NCBI GenBank assembly: GCA_963691705.1
Contig: OY829538.1
Location: 20,238,443-20,302,442 of the forward strand
Reading direction: 5' to 3'
Length of the DNA stretch: 64,000 nt
Source of the DNA: Viola odorata
Lineage: Eukaryota; Streptophyta; Magnoliopsida; Malpighiales; Violaceae
In this document: piece after piece, positions 20,849-31,086 of the stretch
Layout of the letters: each line of letters opens with the position of its first letter
Numbering within the stretch: the first letter of the stretch is position 1
The notes under the pieces: generated by a model
What the model saw: only the letters and a program-made list of their open reading frames with translations
Database searches by the model: none
Told to the model about the DNA's origin: nothing
Translations under genes and position numbers: made by a program

Positions 20849-22300
20849 ATGTCCCAAGAAAGTGTTGTTAGTAATGATGGGAATGAAAAAGCCATGGATA
20901 TGGTCGCACAATTTGTTGCTATACTGCTAGAAATTCAAGCCTAATGAAGTTAATAGAAAAGAAAGACAACAAGAGTTTGCTCAACTTTTGGCCGCCATGA
21001 AGAGCGCACATGATCGATCGGTTTCACCAACCTTGAATTACACACATTTGACTAATGGTGAGCCGTCAAGACGTGATGAGCAAGAAAAGGTAGTCCTCGA
21101 GTCTGAAAGCGAAGGGCATAAAAGTTCCAATGGGGAACTTAATTTCCCTAATCGAAGGCAAGTTGAGGGCTTTGAGAGGCACGCAAGGCATCCCAACAAC
21201 CACACACGCACCAGCCGTGCCGACCGAAGCAAGACAACCACCAAGTCTGTCCCACTTCAAAACAACATTGCCTTCGACCTAGGCCTCAATTTCCTACATC
21301 CATCCGAGCGCGCTGAGCATCATTCACGGTCGAACCCTATAGGTGAGCAGCGGACTGACCAACCCTCTAGTTTTAACCATTCTGGTTGTGAAGGAGGAGG
21401 AGCCCGTGATAAGCCATTTGCTCCTGATCCACCACCATTGCCACCTAATGAGGATCAAGCTACCGAACATTATGATGAGTGCTACGAGGAGGAAGAACGG
21501 GAACTGATGCGATAAAAAGGTCATCACTTGTTATCATCGCGACTTACACCATAGTTGAATGTATTTACCGAAATAACTCAATCCTTTTTTACTAAGGCCC
21601 GCATAAAACTTATTAATAATAATTTACATATTTTTTCTAACACAACCCTTAGAATTAGAATAAAATGAAGTTAATATTCTAATGATTTAATTTATAGCAA
21701 AGTGATTTTAGTTAGAAATTCTAAAATTGAACGCTATATTCATTATATTTATTATATATTATACTTTATATTATACTAATTCTTTCCCCAACAACTAAAG
21801 CAAGGCACTATGACGGTAAACGAGTACTACAATGAGTTGGAATTTATGTTGCTCAAGGCAGATGTGGAAGAGTCTGCAGAGGCTGCCATGGCCCAATTCA
21901 TGGGTGGTTTGAACAAAGATATTTCCCATGAGCTTGATCTTCATCCATACCAAGACTTGAGTGACATGCTTCACTTGGCAGTCAAGATTGAACGCCAACA
22001 AAAGGAAAGGTATTCCTCTCGCAACTAAAATTTCTCCATTCCCTATAGCTCGACACCCCAATGAAGAGATTCTTTCATCAACAAAGACAACAAGGTTACA
22101 CCTTTTACCCCAAAACCTAAACTTACCTCTTTTACCAAACCTACCTCTTCTTCTACCATTAACCCTAAACCAAACGCTTCTACCTTACCATCAGCCAAAC
22201 CTTCATCTAGTAATATTGTGTGCTTCAAGTGCCAAGGACGAGGCCACAAGGCATCCAAATGTCCTAATAGGCCGGCCATGTTGATAAGAGATGGTATGGT
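20849..22300 (+). pseudogene. Gag of the gypsy element
   Basis: Starts MSQESVVSNDGNEK (20849), stops after 31 codons, and continues in other frames: a hydrophilic linker (20988-21515) and the capsid domain (MTVNEYYNELEFMLLKADVE ... FMGGLNKDISHELDLHPYQD, 21810-22026). A CCHC knuckle follows (CFKCQGRGHKASKC, 22218-22260). An AT-rich stretch of about 270 bp (21516-21790) separates the linker from the capsid domain and has no Gag similarity, so it is probably an insertion replacing part of the domain. Confidence 0.85.
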
Positions 22301-22399
22301 GGTGAATGGTGATGAAATTGAGATGAGTAGTGGCGAAGAAGACAAAGGCAACCAAGGAGAGGTTGATGAGGAGTATGATGAGGTTGACGTCACCAATAC

Positions 22400-22870
22400 T
22401 TTAACGTTAGTTGTGCAAAGAAACCTTAGCACTTATGCTAAACAAGAAACCGATGAAAATGAGAAAAGAGAAAACTTGTTCCATACTCGATGCGTGGTGA
22501 ATGATAAAGTAGCATCCATAGTCATTAACAATGGGAGTTCTACACGAATATAGCGAGTGACATGTTGGTTCACATGATGAAGCTTCCCACCACCAAGCAC
22601 CCAAGACCTTACAAGCTACAATGGTTCAATGAAGGAGGAGAGGTGTGGGTCACTAAATAAGTTTTGGTTCCCTTTAGCGTTGGTGCTTAAGGATGAAAGG
22701 TTACTTGATGTAGTACCTATGCAAACTTGTCATATCCTTCTTGGCCGACCATGGCAGTTTGTTAGGAGGGCTATTCATGATGGTTTCACAAACCATTACA
22801 AGTTATAACATATGGGCAGAAAGTTTAGCATCCCACCTCTTTCACCTTTTCAAGTTTTAGAGGATTAAGT
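22400..22870 (+). pseudogene. Retroviral-type aspartic protease of the gypsy element (broken)
   Basis: The frame reads TRCVVNDKVASIVINNGSST, stops, then resumes with ASDMLVHMMKLPTTKHPRPY and, further on, ILLGRPWQF (the flap-distal ILLGRPW block). The catalytic D-G-S triplet expected in INDGSS reads N-G-S here, so the active-site aspartate is lost. Several stop codons. Confidence 0.75.
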
Positions 22871-23236
22871 TTAGCTTGATAAAACTTGTGTTGAATTTAC
22901 AACACTTTGTAAGCTAGAAAAGAAAGGTGAGTTGAGTGAAGTGAAGAAAATAAGTGATGAAAAAATCTTGCATGAAAAAAATGAGCACGCAAAGAGTGGT
23001 GGCCAAGAAAAGAGTTGAAAAACCAAGCATGAAAAAAGTAAGCATCCTAGTGAGAGTGAGATAGAGAAAAATGAGAGGAGAGCAAAGAAATGGAGTGTTT
23101 ATGCCATGGGAAAGGATTTAAAATATGCTTTTTCCTCGACAAAGTTGTGCCTTATGCTTCGGCACACACTCCATTACACGACTTCTACTAACACTAATGC
23201 CTCATCTTCTTATTGTCCTAGTGCTTTGTCCCTTTT

Positions 23237-23620
23237 TTGCAGAAATTCAAGGATGTTTTTTCTAACGAAATGCCAATCGGGTTGCCACCTATCCGAGGAA
23301 TTGAACATCAAATTGACTTCATTACGGGATCTTCTATTCCAAACCGACCAGCATATCGGTGCAATCCGGAGGAGACCAAGGAACTTCAAAGACAAGTCGA
23401 GGACTTACTGTCCAAGGGCTTTGTGAGGGAAAATATATTTCTGAGTGCAGTGTCGGTGATCCTTGTTCCAAAAAAGAATGGTACTTACCGAATGTGTGTG
23501 GGTTGTCGCGCCATCAATAAGATGGTTTATTGCCACTTTGTCAAGGGCTTCTCAACCATTGTTGCCCCATTGAATAATTTGAAAAGAGAAAAACGTGTCA
23601 TTCAAGTGGGAGGCCAAACA
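23237..23620 (+). pseudogene. Reverse transcriptase with the catalytic core deleted
   Basis: The N-terminal RT segment is intact (FKDVFSNEMPIGLPPIRGIE ... PKKNGTYRMCVGCRAINKM). At about 23525 it jumps directly to YCHFVKGFSTIVAPLNNL, which normally lies past the thumb. About 200 residues, including the Y-x-D-D box, are absent without a frame change. Confidence 0.85.
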
Positions 23621-24212
23621 TGAGCAAGCTTTCTAAATGCTCAATGACATATTATGCTCAAGTCCCATCCTTGTTTTACCCGATTTATAGAAAGCTTTTG
23701 AAGTGGAGTGCGACACAAGTGGAATTGGGATAGGAGTTGTTCTTGCTCAAGAAAGGTGTCCCATTGCTTTCTTTAGTGAAAAAACTTAAGGGAGCTCAAC
23801 TCAATTACCCTACTTATGATCGTAAGCTTTATGCCTTGGTGCATGCTTTGAGATGTGGCAACATTACCTTATGCCAAAGGAGTTCATCGTACATACGGAC
23901 CATTTGAGCGTTATGTACTTAAAGGGGCAAGGGAAGCTCAACAAGCGACATACCGTGTAGTTAGAATTCCTTGATGGTTTCCCCTACCATATAAAGTACA
24001 ATCAAGGTAAGAAGAACATCGTGGTTGATGCACTCTCAAGAAGGTACACTCTTCTCAACACCTTAAATACTAAGATGCTAGGCTTTGCTCATATCATTGA
24101 ACTTTACTCTCAAGATGTTGATTTTTGTGATATTTATCAAGCATGCTCTAAGGGTGCTTACTTGCATTTTTACAAGCATGATAATTACTTGTTTCACGAC
24201 AATAGAGAATAG
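23621..24212 (+). pseudogene. RNase H and connection region of the gypsy element
   Basis: Broken frames give [55 protein letters not shown] and VVDALSRRYTLLN. These are the D, E, D blocks and the terminal DALSRR of gypsy RNase H. Multiple stops and shifts. Confidence 0.8.
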
Positions 24213-24224
24213 GACATTTCAGCA

Positions 24225-25280
24225 TTGATAAGACATTAGAGGTTCTTAAGACTCATTTATTTTGGCCGCACATGGAAAGAGATGTTGAGCACATCATTTC
24301 TCATTGTCTCATTTGCAAACAAGTTAACTCTAAGTCTAGTGATCACGGGACATATATGCCACTTCTGGTTGCATCTCATCCTTGGATAGACCTTTCTATA
24401 GACTTTATTCTTAGTCTGCCCCGGTCTAAGAAAGGAAAAAACTTTATCTTTATTTTAGTTGATCGATTCGTTAAGATGGCTCATTTCATTCCGTGTGCCA
24501 AAAATAATGATTCTAATCATATGGCTAACTTGTTCTTTCAAGAAGTCATTAGGTTACATGGAATTCCGGGCAACATTATGAGTGAGCGCGACATGAAGTT
24601 TTTTAGCCATTTTTGGAAGATGTTGTGGAGCAAGATGGGTACCAAGCTCTTGTACTCTACTACTTGTCACCCCTAAACAGATGGCCAAACCGAAGTGGTG
24701 AACCGTACCCTTGGGTCGTTATTGCGAGTGATGGTTAATAAACATGCTAAGAATTGGGAGGACTACCTTCCTTTCATTGAATTCGCTTATAACCGCGCTT
24801 ATCACTTTTATACTCATTTACCCCTTTTCAGGTTGTATACGGTTTCTACCCACTCACTCCTTTGGACTTAATGTCTTTACCCTTACATGACTTTGAATGT
24901 TTATATGGTGATTGCAAGGCAACCTTTGTCAAGAAGATCCATGAGCAAACGAAAGCCAATATTGAATGGATGAATGACCATTTGACCAAACACCACAATC
25001 AAGGCAAACAGGTTGTGTCCTTTTAACCCGGTGATTGAGTATGGCTACATTTGCGGAAGGACAAATTTCCACAACTATGAAAAAGCAAGCTCAGCCCACG
25101 TGGCGATGGACCTTTACAAATCATAGAAAAGATTAATGACAATGCTTATATTCTCTATTTACCGAGTGAATATGGAAACGTAAGCCATTCGTTCAATATT
25201 AATGATTTGACTTTGTTTGATGTAGGTAATGCGGACGAAGACTTGGATTCAAGGATTAATTCTTTGGAAATGGGGGGGAG
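24225..25280 (+). pseudogene. Integrase of the gypsy element
   Basis: HHCC region with WPHMERDVEHIISHCLICK (24266-24330). The core has the first D in IDLSIDFILSLPRS, the second aspartate in IMSERDMKFFSHFWK and the E in [13 protein letters not shown] (after a TAA near 24675). The C-terminal GPLQIIEKINDNAYILYLPS motif follows. Stops at about 24675, 25024 and 25038 make it non-functional. It ends just before the polypurine tract. Confidence 0.85.
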
Positions 25281-25281
25281 A

Positions 25282-25945
25282 TGATACGAGCATGGATGAG
25301 GAGGAACTCCTTATTCCAAAGGGACCCATGACACGGGCACAAACACGAGCAATACAAAGATGATTATCCATAAAGATGATTATCCACCCTCATTCAAAAG
25401 GAGCTTAAGAAAGAGAGGAAGTTCGAAGAAGGACCACGAACTATAAAGACCTCAAAGATAGTCCTTTGTATACAATCCAACCCCGCACGTGAATCGACCA
25501 AAACTTCAAGTCAGCCTATAAATAAGAGCACCTCTTCCACTATTTAGATTCTTTAGTCATAATTTTGAATCTTAAGTCGAGTGTTTATCCTCCTTCATTA
25601 AAAAGACTAACATCTTGGTGTTCTACTAGATTAGGCAAGCCTTGTATTAAGTCAAGTCAAACTAGCAACTTCCATCTTTGTCTTCTTCATCTTTGGTTCG
25701 ACTATCACTAGTTGATACTCAGGCCAATCGGTGTCCATGATAGATCATTGGTTTCGGTCAAGTTCTTATTTTATTCTTTTCATTTCCGCACTTCGATTGT
25801 AAGTCTTTAATAATGTTGAACTAGATTGGATTTTTACTATATATATCAAGTGTATTTTAGTTCCCTTCATCTTCGATTCTATTTTGGGTGTTCTTACTCC
25901 ATTCAAAGTTTATTCAAAATCATGTTATGAACCGAGATTTTATTA
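25282..25945 (+). repeat. 3' LTR of the gypsy element
   Basis: Starts TGATACGAGCATGGATGAGG right after AAATGGGGGGGAGA and ends ...GAGATTTTATTA. TATA box at 25517. It carries short duplications relative to the 5' LTR (TTATCCA..GATGA near 25365; TTCAAA near 25905). Confidence 0.88.
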
Positions 25946-27356
25946 ATCTTTGTACAACTGCAACCATTTGAATTGTTGTCCTTACACACTCCTTCTCTTG
26001 TAAAGATTGTATAGCTCGAAAGAAGCCAAAATCCAACACATTGAGATCAGGGGAGTTAAGGGGTTGACAAATTAATTGAATATTTAGTCCTAAATCCTCC
26101 ACTGCTTGTAAAAAAATATTATCATCAACATTGATATGTGTTCTAGCATTGTCCTGTTGAATGAGAATTTGCTCTATTAGGCTGTCCCTATGCCACTTTT
26201 CTTCAACGAGAGGTAAAATCTTATCAACCATGAACAATCTAATGATATTTTTACTTATTTTAGGTATTTCTTTTAAGTTCGAAGGTGCTTGCAACCCTAT
26301 TTACACTAGACCTAACAACAAGAATCTCATTAATCAAAGGAAAAACTCCAATTTTGTCTTCAAATGTAAAATTGTCATCACAATTAAACCTAGGCCTAGC
26401 AACAACTGCTAGGAGGAACATGATCTTGGGTATAAATTTTTTAATTTTTATTGTTCTAATAGGAGGGGTTTCACGTGGAAGTACGTAATAAGTTTGACTC
26501 ATTTTAGTCATTAAAAATCATTTTTCATCAATATGTACCACATTTTTTATATGCAAGAACTTAGGATTATTATGCATTGTCGTTGGGTCCATCATTTCAA
26601 GAAAAAACTCAATCCTGCTAATTCAGTTCCCCTCAATAAAAAAATGGGTGATTGCATTACTACGACGCAATATATTCCCACATTTTAGTCTCTTAAAAAG
26701 AAAAAAATTGGACACACCAAGAGCAAAGGCTAAAGACCTTAAGGTTGTCCTCTTCTTGAAAAGAATGTCTTTAATCATTTTCACATAACCTAAACCCTTT
26801 TTCTGTCACAATTATTAACTTTATTTAGTAAAAAATTGTGATTATCTAAATCCCTAGCTCTTTTCCATAATCTTTGTATTGTTCGTATCGAAACACCCAA
26901 CATCTCAACCACTTCTCTTGTTGTTTTCTTTAGCTTTCCATCATTGCTTTTTTAGAGAAGGATCTCATACACTGCAAGTCTTTGGTCATTATCAAGCTCC
27001 TTTCTTATTGGATTTTACTGTGGTTTCTTGTCATCTGCAAATTATAGAAGAGAACACAATTAGAAGAAGAAAAAAGAGCAGACTTTACACAGTGAAAATG
27101 ATGGAAAAATTAATGTCAAGGAACCTTCATCCTCAGATAGTCTCTCTAGTTCTAGATTGAAGTCTAGAATTTCTAGTGGAATCTCAACTGAGTCATGCTG
27201 ATAATTGGTGGTTTCCTCATCGTCATTCAATTCAGTAGGATTACCTAGATTGACATTAAGATCAGAGAGAGCTAGTTCATCTACATATTCTAGAGATGAA
27301 GGTTGTACTGGATTTGCGTTTGGGTTGCTAATGTCATCAAAATCTCTGAATTCCAT
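25946..27356 (-). pseudogene. Plant mariner-like transposase, N-terminal and catalytic part
   Basis: From Met at 27356 (MEFRDFDDISNPNANPVQPS) the minus strand shows, through frame shifts: an N-terminal acidic region; NDQRLAVYEILL and TREVVEMLGVSIRTIQRLWK (DNA-binding helix-turn-helix, ~26880-27000); a second HTH (TTLRSLAFALGVSN, ~26720); the first catalytic D in VVHIDEK followed by a stop where Trp is usual (~26530); FIPKIMFLLAVVARPRF; then an intact 124-codon ORF with QQDNARTH and SPDLNVLDFGFF. Exactly 39 residues separate the second and third catalytic aspartates (DD39D). It would cut and paste a Tc1/mariner element at TA sites. Interrupted at 25951 by the gypsy element; the rest is at 19372-19098. 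Confidence 0.9.
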
Positions 27357-27799
27357 GGTCTGGATGAAACAAAGATGGAGAACGAAGAGAGAGTGTATTA
27401 AGTGAGCTTTCAAATATGAAAATGGGAGGAAATTGTCCATTTTGAATGAAAATTCAAAAATTGGTATGAAAATTAGGGTAAGACTCATTGGGTTTTCAAG
27501 TTTAAACGAGAGGGTTAGAGAAAATTTTGGTGGATTAGGATAAGCAGTTGTATGAATTTCAAGAGAGATGGTGATTTGATGGTTGGGGTGTTAATGATAA
27601 TGAAATAGTTCTTATGGCTTTCAAAGATAAGTGAACGAGAGAGATAGGAGGAGAGTGGGGGTTAAGATGGTGATTAAAAAATTAATAAAATTGTATTGTA
27701 AATAATTGAGGCTGAGGAGGTTAATAGGGTCATAAGCCCACAAATACATTGTTGTCAATCATTGGCCTTAAAACTAGTGCACTTTCCCCGAACGACATA
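27357..27799. other. 5' flank of the mariner-like element, no gene
   Basis: AT-rich with short purine runs (GAGAGAGATAGGAGGAGAG). The terminal inverted repeat of the mariner-like element should lie here but none is obvious. Confidence 0.5.
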
Positions 27800-28089
27800 C
27801 TCCTTCCAAATTTTTTTAGTTGTCATTTTTCCACTTTTCTCAGGAACCAAGGCAATCATTAGTTGTAAATTATGGAGTGATTATCAAAAGTATTTCGGCC
27901 AACCACATTGCAATATTTTTTCTTCCAAGGAATGGTTGCCATTTCTTTTATAAAAAAGCCAACAAAATTGCAACATTTTTTGCCAATTATGGAGTAATTA
28001 AGAGTAATTATCTTGAAAAATGAAAATGGACAACTAATTCACCTATTTTATTTACTCTAAAAATGACAACTAAAAATATTTAGAAGGAG
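27800..28089. mobile_element. Stowaway-like MITE (290 bp, TA target duplication)
   Basis: Left end TA|CTCCTTCCAAATTTTTTTAG and right end CTAAAAATATTTAGAAGGAG|TA form an imperfect terminal inverted repeat that resembles the Stowaway consensus CTCCCTCC. Inside are diverged internal repeats (TTATGGAGTGATTA.. / TTATGGAGTAATTA). Such MITEs are mobilised by mariner-like transposases, a remnant of which lies 450 bp to the left. Confidence 0.85.
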
Positions 28090-28706
28090 TATATTTGTGT
28101 CCGGAGTAGTTATTTATATAAATTTGTATAGTAAAAATTGGTGTTTTCTACGTCAGAATTATCATTAGTACAACTTCCTTTATTACAACAACAATAAAAG
28201 CACAATATGAATCTTTCCATCAAAATCAATTTTTTTCTTACACAACAAACTAGATGTGAATTTTTTTTTTATTTTAAAGGAAAATTTCAATTTCATCCCA
28301 TATATTTTCTTCATTAGATCCTCTATGTACGAAATTACCCAATATAATCTTAAATATTATATCTTTTTTATTTAGTTTTGGTGTTAATTTTTTTGTTATA
28401 TTTTAGAAAATAAAAAAATAAAATTTATATTTTAATTTATATTTTAATTTATGATAACCAGGAGGGTGGTGAAAATACTTTATTTCTCTTCAGTTTTTTC
28501 ATTTTAGTGAGACAAAGTATTTTTTTTTCCTCTTTTAGACAGAAAACCATTCATAGTTTACAAAAAGCTACTTAAAATTTATTTCAAAATTAAAATAAAA
28601 AATAGAAAATATTCAGAACTAAACTAGGTAACTTTATACACAGAGAATCTAGGGAAGCAAACATAAATATTGAAGTTTCCCCCTTTCTCCTATGTTTGAT
28701 AAAATA
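28090..28706. other. AT-rich spacer, no recognisable gene
   Basis: Poly-T and ATTTTAATTTATATTTTAATT-type low-complexity sequence only. Confidence 0.6.
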
Positions 28707-29292
28707 AAGGCTTAATGACCTAGTGGTTTCTACATTTGCACTTTTGGAGCATAGAGGTCCTTGTGCTTCACATTGGACCCTTGAGGTCCTTGCGTTTATA
28801 AAATTGGACCCTAGAGGTCCCTATGCTTATAAAATTGATTTTTTCTATTTTCTAGAAATTTAAAAAAAAACTATGTTCCTATATTATTATCCCAAATATA
28901 GTTGCCCTTATATTTGTTCAAAATATATAATATGAGTTGTATCAATTATATTTTATGTTTGTCCAATTAGAGCAACTAAATTTTAAAAAAAATCATATGT
29001 AGTTGTTGACGCCGCAACGTGGGGTCCACTTGGTGTCAAAAAATAATTTCTAATACGAGTATCCACGTCAGTAATGACACATGAATTTTTTTATTTTAAT
29101 GTGATGTCACGTGGGATAATAATATAGGAAAATAGTTTTTTAATTTCTAAAAAATAGAAATATTCAATTTTATAAACACCTCTCTCTCTAGGGTCTAATT
29201 TTACAAACGTAAGGATTCTAAGGGTCCAATATAAAATACGAGGACCTCTATGCTCTAAAAATACAAACGTAGAGCCTTGAGTCATTAACCCT
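28707..29292. mobile_element. Long-TIR MITE (~586 bp, Mutator-like style)
   Basis: Left end AAGGCTTAATGACCTAGTGG and right end (inverted) AGGGTTAATGACTCAAGG continue as similar arms, including GGAGCATAGAGGTCC on the left and GAGCATAGAGGTCC on the inverted right, about 75% alike. Imperfect flanking 9-mers (gataaaata / aaaataaaa) would fit a Mutator-type duplication. No coding capacity. Confidence 0.65.
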
Positions 29293-29369
29293 AAAATAAA
29301 ATGAAAGGAAGTTTCCCCATTTTCTTAAAATATGAAGGCTAAAATAATAGTTTAGCCTAAGTAATAGAA

Positions 29370-29393
29370 GGCCCAGCACCGAAACCAAGCCCA
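29370..29393 (+). promoter_or_regulatory. Two site II-like GGCCCA/AGCCCA motifs in the RPB10 promoter
   Basis: GGCCCA (29370) and AGCCCA (29388) are the complement of TGGGCY, the site II element bound by TCP factors and common in promoters of plant translation and polymerase-subunit genes. They lie 107-130 bp upstream of the start codon, just outside the MITE. No clear TATA box is seen. Confidence 0.5.
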
Positions 29394-29499
29394 AACTTGT
29401 ACCCTTTCTCCGCGTACTTAATGCTCTCCCCATTCAGCATTCGGCATTCGCGCAGGCAAAGGCTCAAGCTTGGAAGCAGACAGAGACAGGCAACGGAAG

Positions 29500-31086
29500 A
29501 TGATTATTCCAGTTCGCTGCTTCACCTGTGGCAAGGTTTCTTTCTACTTCCCTTCATAGTTAAACTACTGTGTCTGCTTTGTAGGTTTATGCTGAACCAG
29601 CATTCTTTCCCCTTCTTGTTTGTCTAGGTTTTGTAAACGTTGGTTTATATTCTTTCAGCTCTTTGTTTTCTCTCATTTTATCTTGAATTTAAGACGTTAT
29701 GTTGTGATTTTTTGGAGAGAACAAGAATATTATTGGAATAATTTGACTTTTAGCTGCCATTGCATGCAGTTTTTTTTTTTAAAAAAAAATCTCTAGCCAA
29801 TTGAAATTGCAACGGTAAGAGACATAGATTTATTTGATATATGCTCGAGTTGGAAGCTGGTACTGGCTGCAGAATTTATCTCTTTGGAGAAATTGAGATT
29901 TGGAATGAATGATAGACATTTGTGTCTGATTATGGTTTAACTTTTAGAAAAGCCTTGTGTTAGTGTTTAATATTTTTCCAGCATTTGCTTATGCACTATT
30001 CTTATGTTTTTTCCTTAGGTGATTGGGAACAAGTGGGATACGTATCTAGATCTTCTTCAAGCAGATTACTCTGAAGGGTGAGTGTTCTTGTGCTCTTCCT
30101 TTTCCATTTTTCTTTCAGACTGCAATGTATGTTATTTTTTGTGTTATGAATTTCACTTGGGTTGGTATTTGTAAAGTAGTCAACGGAATAAATACTGGTT
30201 TTTTACCTGTTAGCCTTTTACCTATTCTTTTGAATGTCCAGTATATAGATTGCTAAAGCCCAAAAAACTTTATGAACTTCAAATATGCGACGGCATATTG
30301 CTAAAGCAGGAATAATGTGAAGTCAATCATAAACATGTCTGAATGTGCTCAATGGTAGATGGGCTGCAAACAAGTTATAATTTTGTCATCTGGTTTTGTT
30401 GCTTTGTTTATTTGTAATGATATAACAGAACTTCTCATTTATGTTTTCAATATACTAAGTCTGATCTGATAATCTTTCAAAGTTTATAGCTGGTCATTTG
30501 CAATCTTATTGTATATTTTATGCTTTAATAATATGATACGGGATGATTTTAACCAACAGAAATACTTGGTAAGTCTGAGTCAAGTTATAACTTGTGATTG
30601 CTTGGTTTGCAGAGATGCCCTGGATGCATTGCAATTGGTCCGGTATTGCTGTAGGCGAATGCTCATGACTCATGTTGATCTCATTGAGAAGCTCCTGAAC
30701 TATAACAGTAAGTCCCTCTCTCTCTCTCTCTCTCTCTCTTCCAGTGTTTGTGTGTGCATTTATATACATAATGCCAATTGCGTTGAATGTTGTATTTATT
30801 TGTTTGAGAGGGTAGGTTAGGATTCAGCAAAGTAGACAACTCTCATATTATTTCCCTAAAAAGCTAGCTTATCGTGTGAGCTCCATCTGAAGACTTTGGT
30901 AATAATAGAAATGCCTTCAGAAATGAAGAACGGGAGGATATACCAGTTTATAAGTAGCCAATATGCCTTTTCAGTGTTTACTTGACTTCGGATTATATTA
31001 TTAGAGATGCATACCTGTAAGTACTGACAAAGAATCCTTTCTTTTTTCCCTTGGTTGCAGCTCTTGAGAAGAGTGAGGGCACCTGA
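29500..31086 (+). CDS. NRPB10: RNA polymerase subunit RPB10/RPABC5 (four exons, 71 aa)
   Basis: RPB10 is a small zinc-binding subunit shared by nuclear RNA polymerases I, II and III and needed for their assembly. Exons: 29500-29535, 30019-30077, 30613-30707, 31061-31086; all introns are GT-AG (donors GTTTCT, GTGAGT, GTAAGT; acceptors TTAG, GCAG, GCAG). The product begins [20 protein letters not shown] and ends in LNYNTLEKSEGT. It has zinc ligands Cys7 and Cys10 (CFTC) and Cys44-Cys45 (RYCCRRM), and the full 71-residue length normal for plants. No stop or frameshift, so it appears functional. Each exon is too short to show as an ORF. The phase of each junction supports the model. 5' UTR is likely from about 29400; the 3' UTR is not delimited. 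Confidence 0.96.
30717..30740. repeat. (TC)n microsatellite in RPB10 intron 3
   Basis: About 24 bp of CT dinucleotide starts 9 bp after the donor GTAAGT, close enough that length changes could influence splicing. Confidence 0.9.

Larger units (their letters stand above)
19373..25945 (+). mobile_element. Ty3/gypsy retrotransposon, complete but degenerate (TSD acctt/atctt)
   Basis: 6.57 kb element with LTRs 19373-19994 and 25282-25945, a degenerate PBS-like sequence (TGGTAGTTGAGC at 19997), gag-protease-RT-RNase H-integrase order and a polypurine tract (GGGGGGGAGA) before the 3' LTR. Flanking 5-mers acctt (19368-19372) and atctt (25946-25950) differ at one base. It sits in the coding region of a mariner-like transposase. 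The integrase-last order places it in Ty3/gypsy. I suspect a chromovirus-type lineage from the Gag and integrase C-terminal sequences, but no chromodomain is seen. Confidence 0.9.

Noticed and set aside
27800..28089. CTCCTTCC terminus as the end of the mariner-like element itself
   Set aside because: It points rightwards and pairs with its own inverted partner 290 bp away, so it is the left end of a separate MITE.
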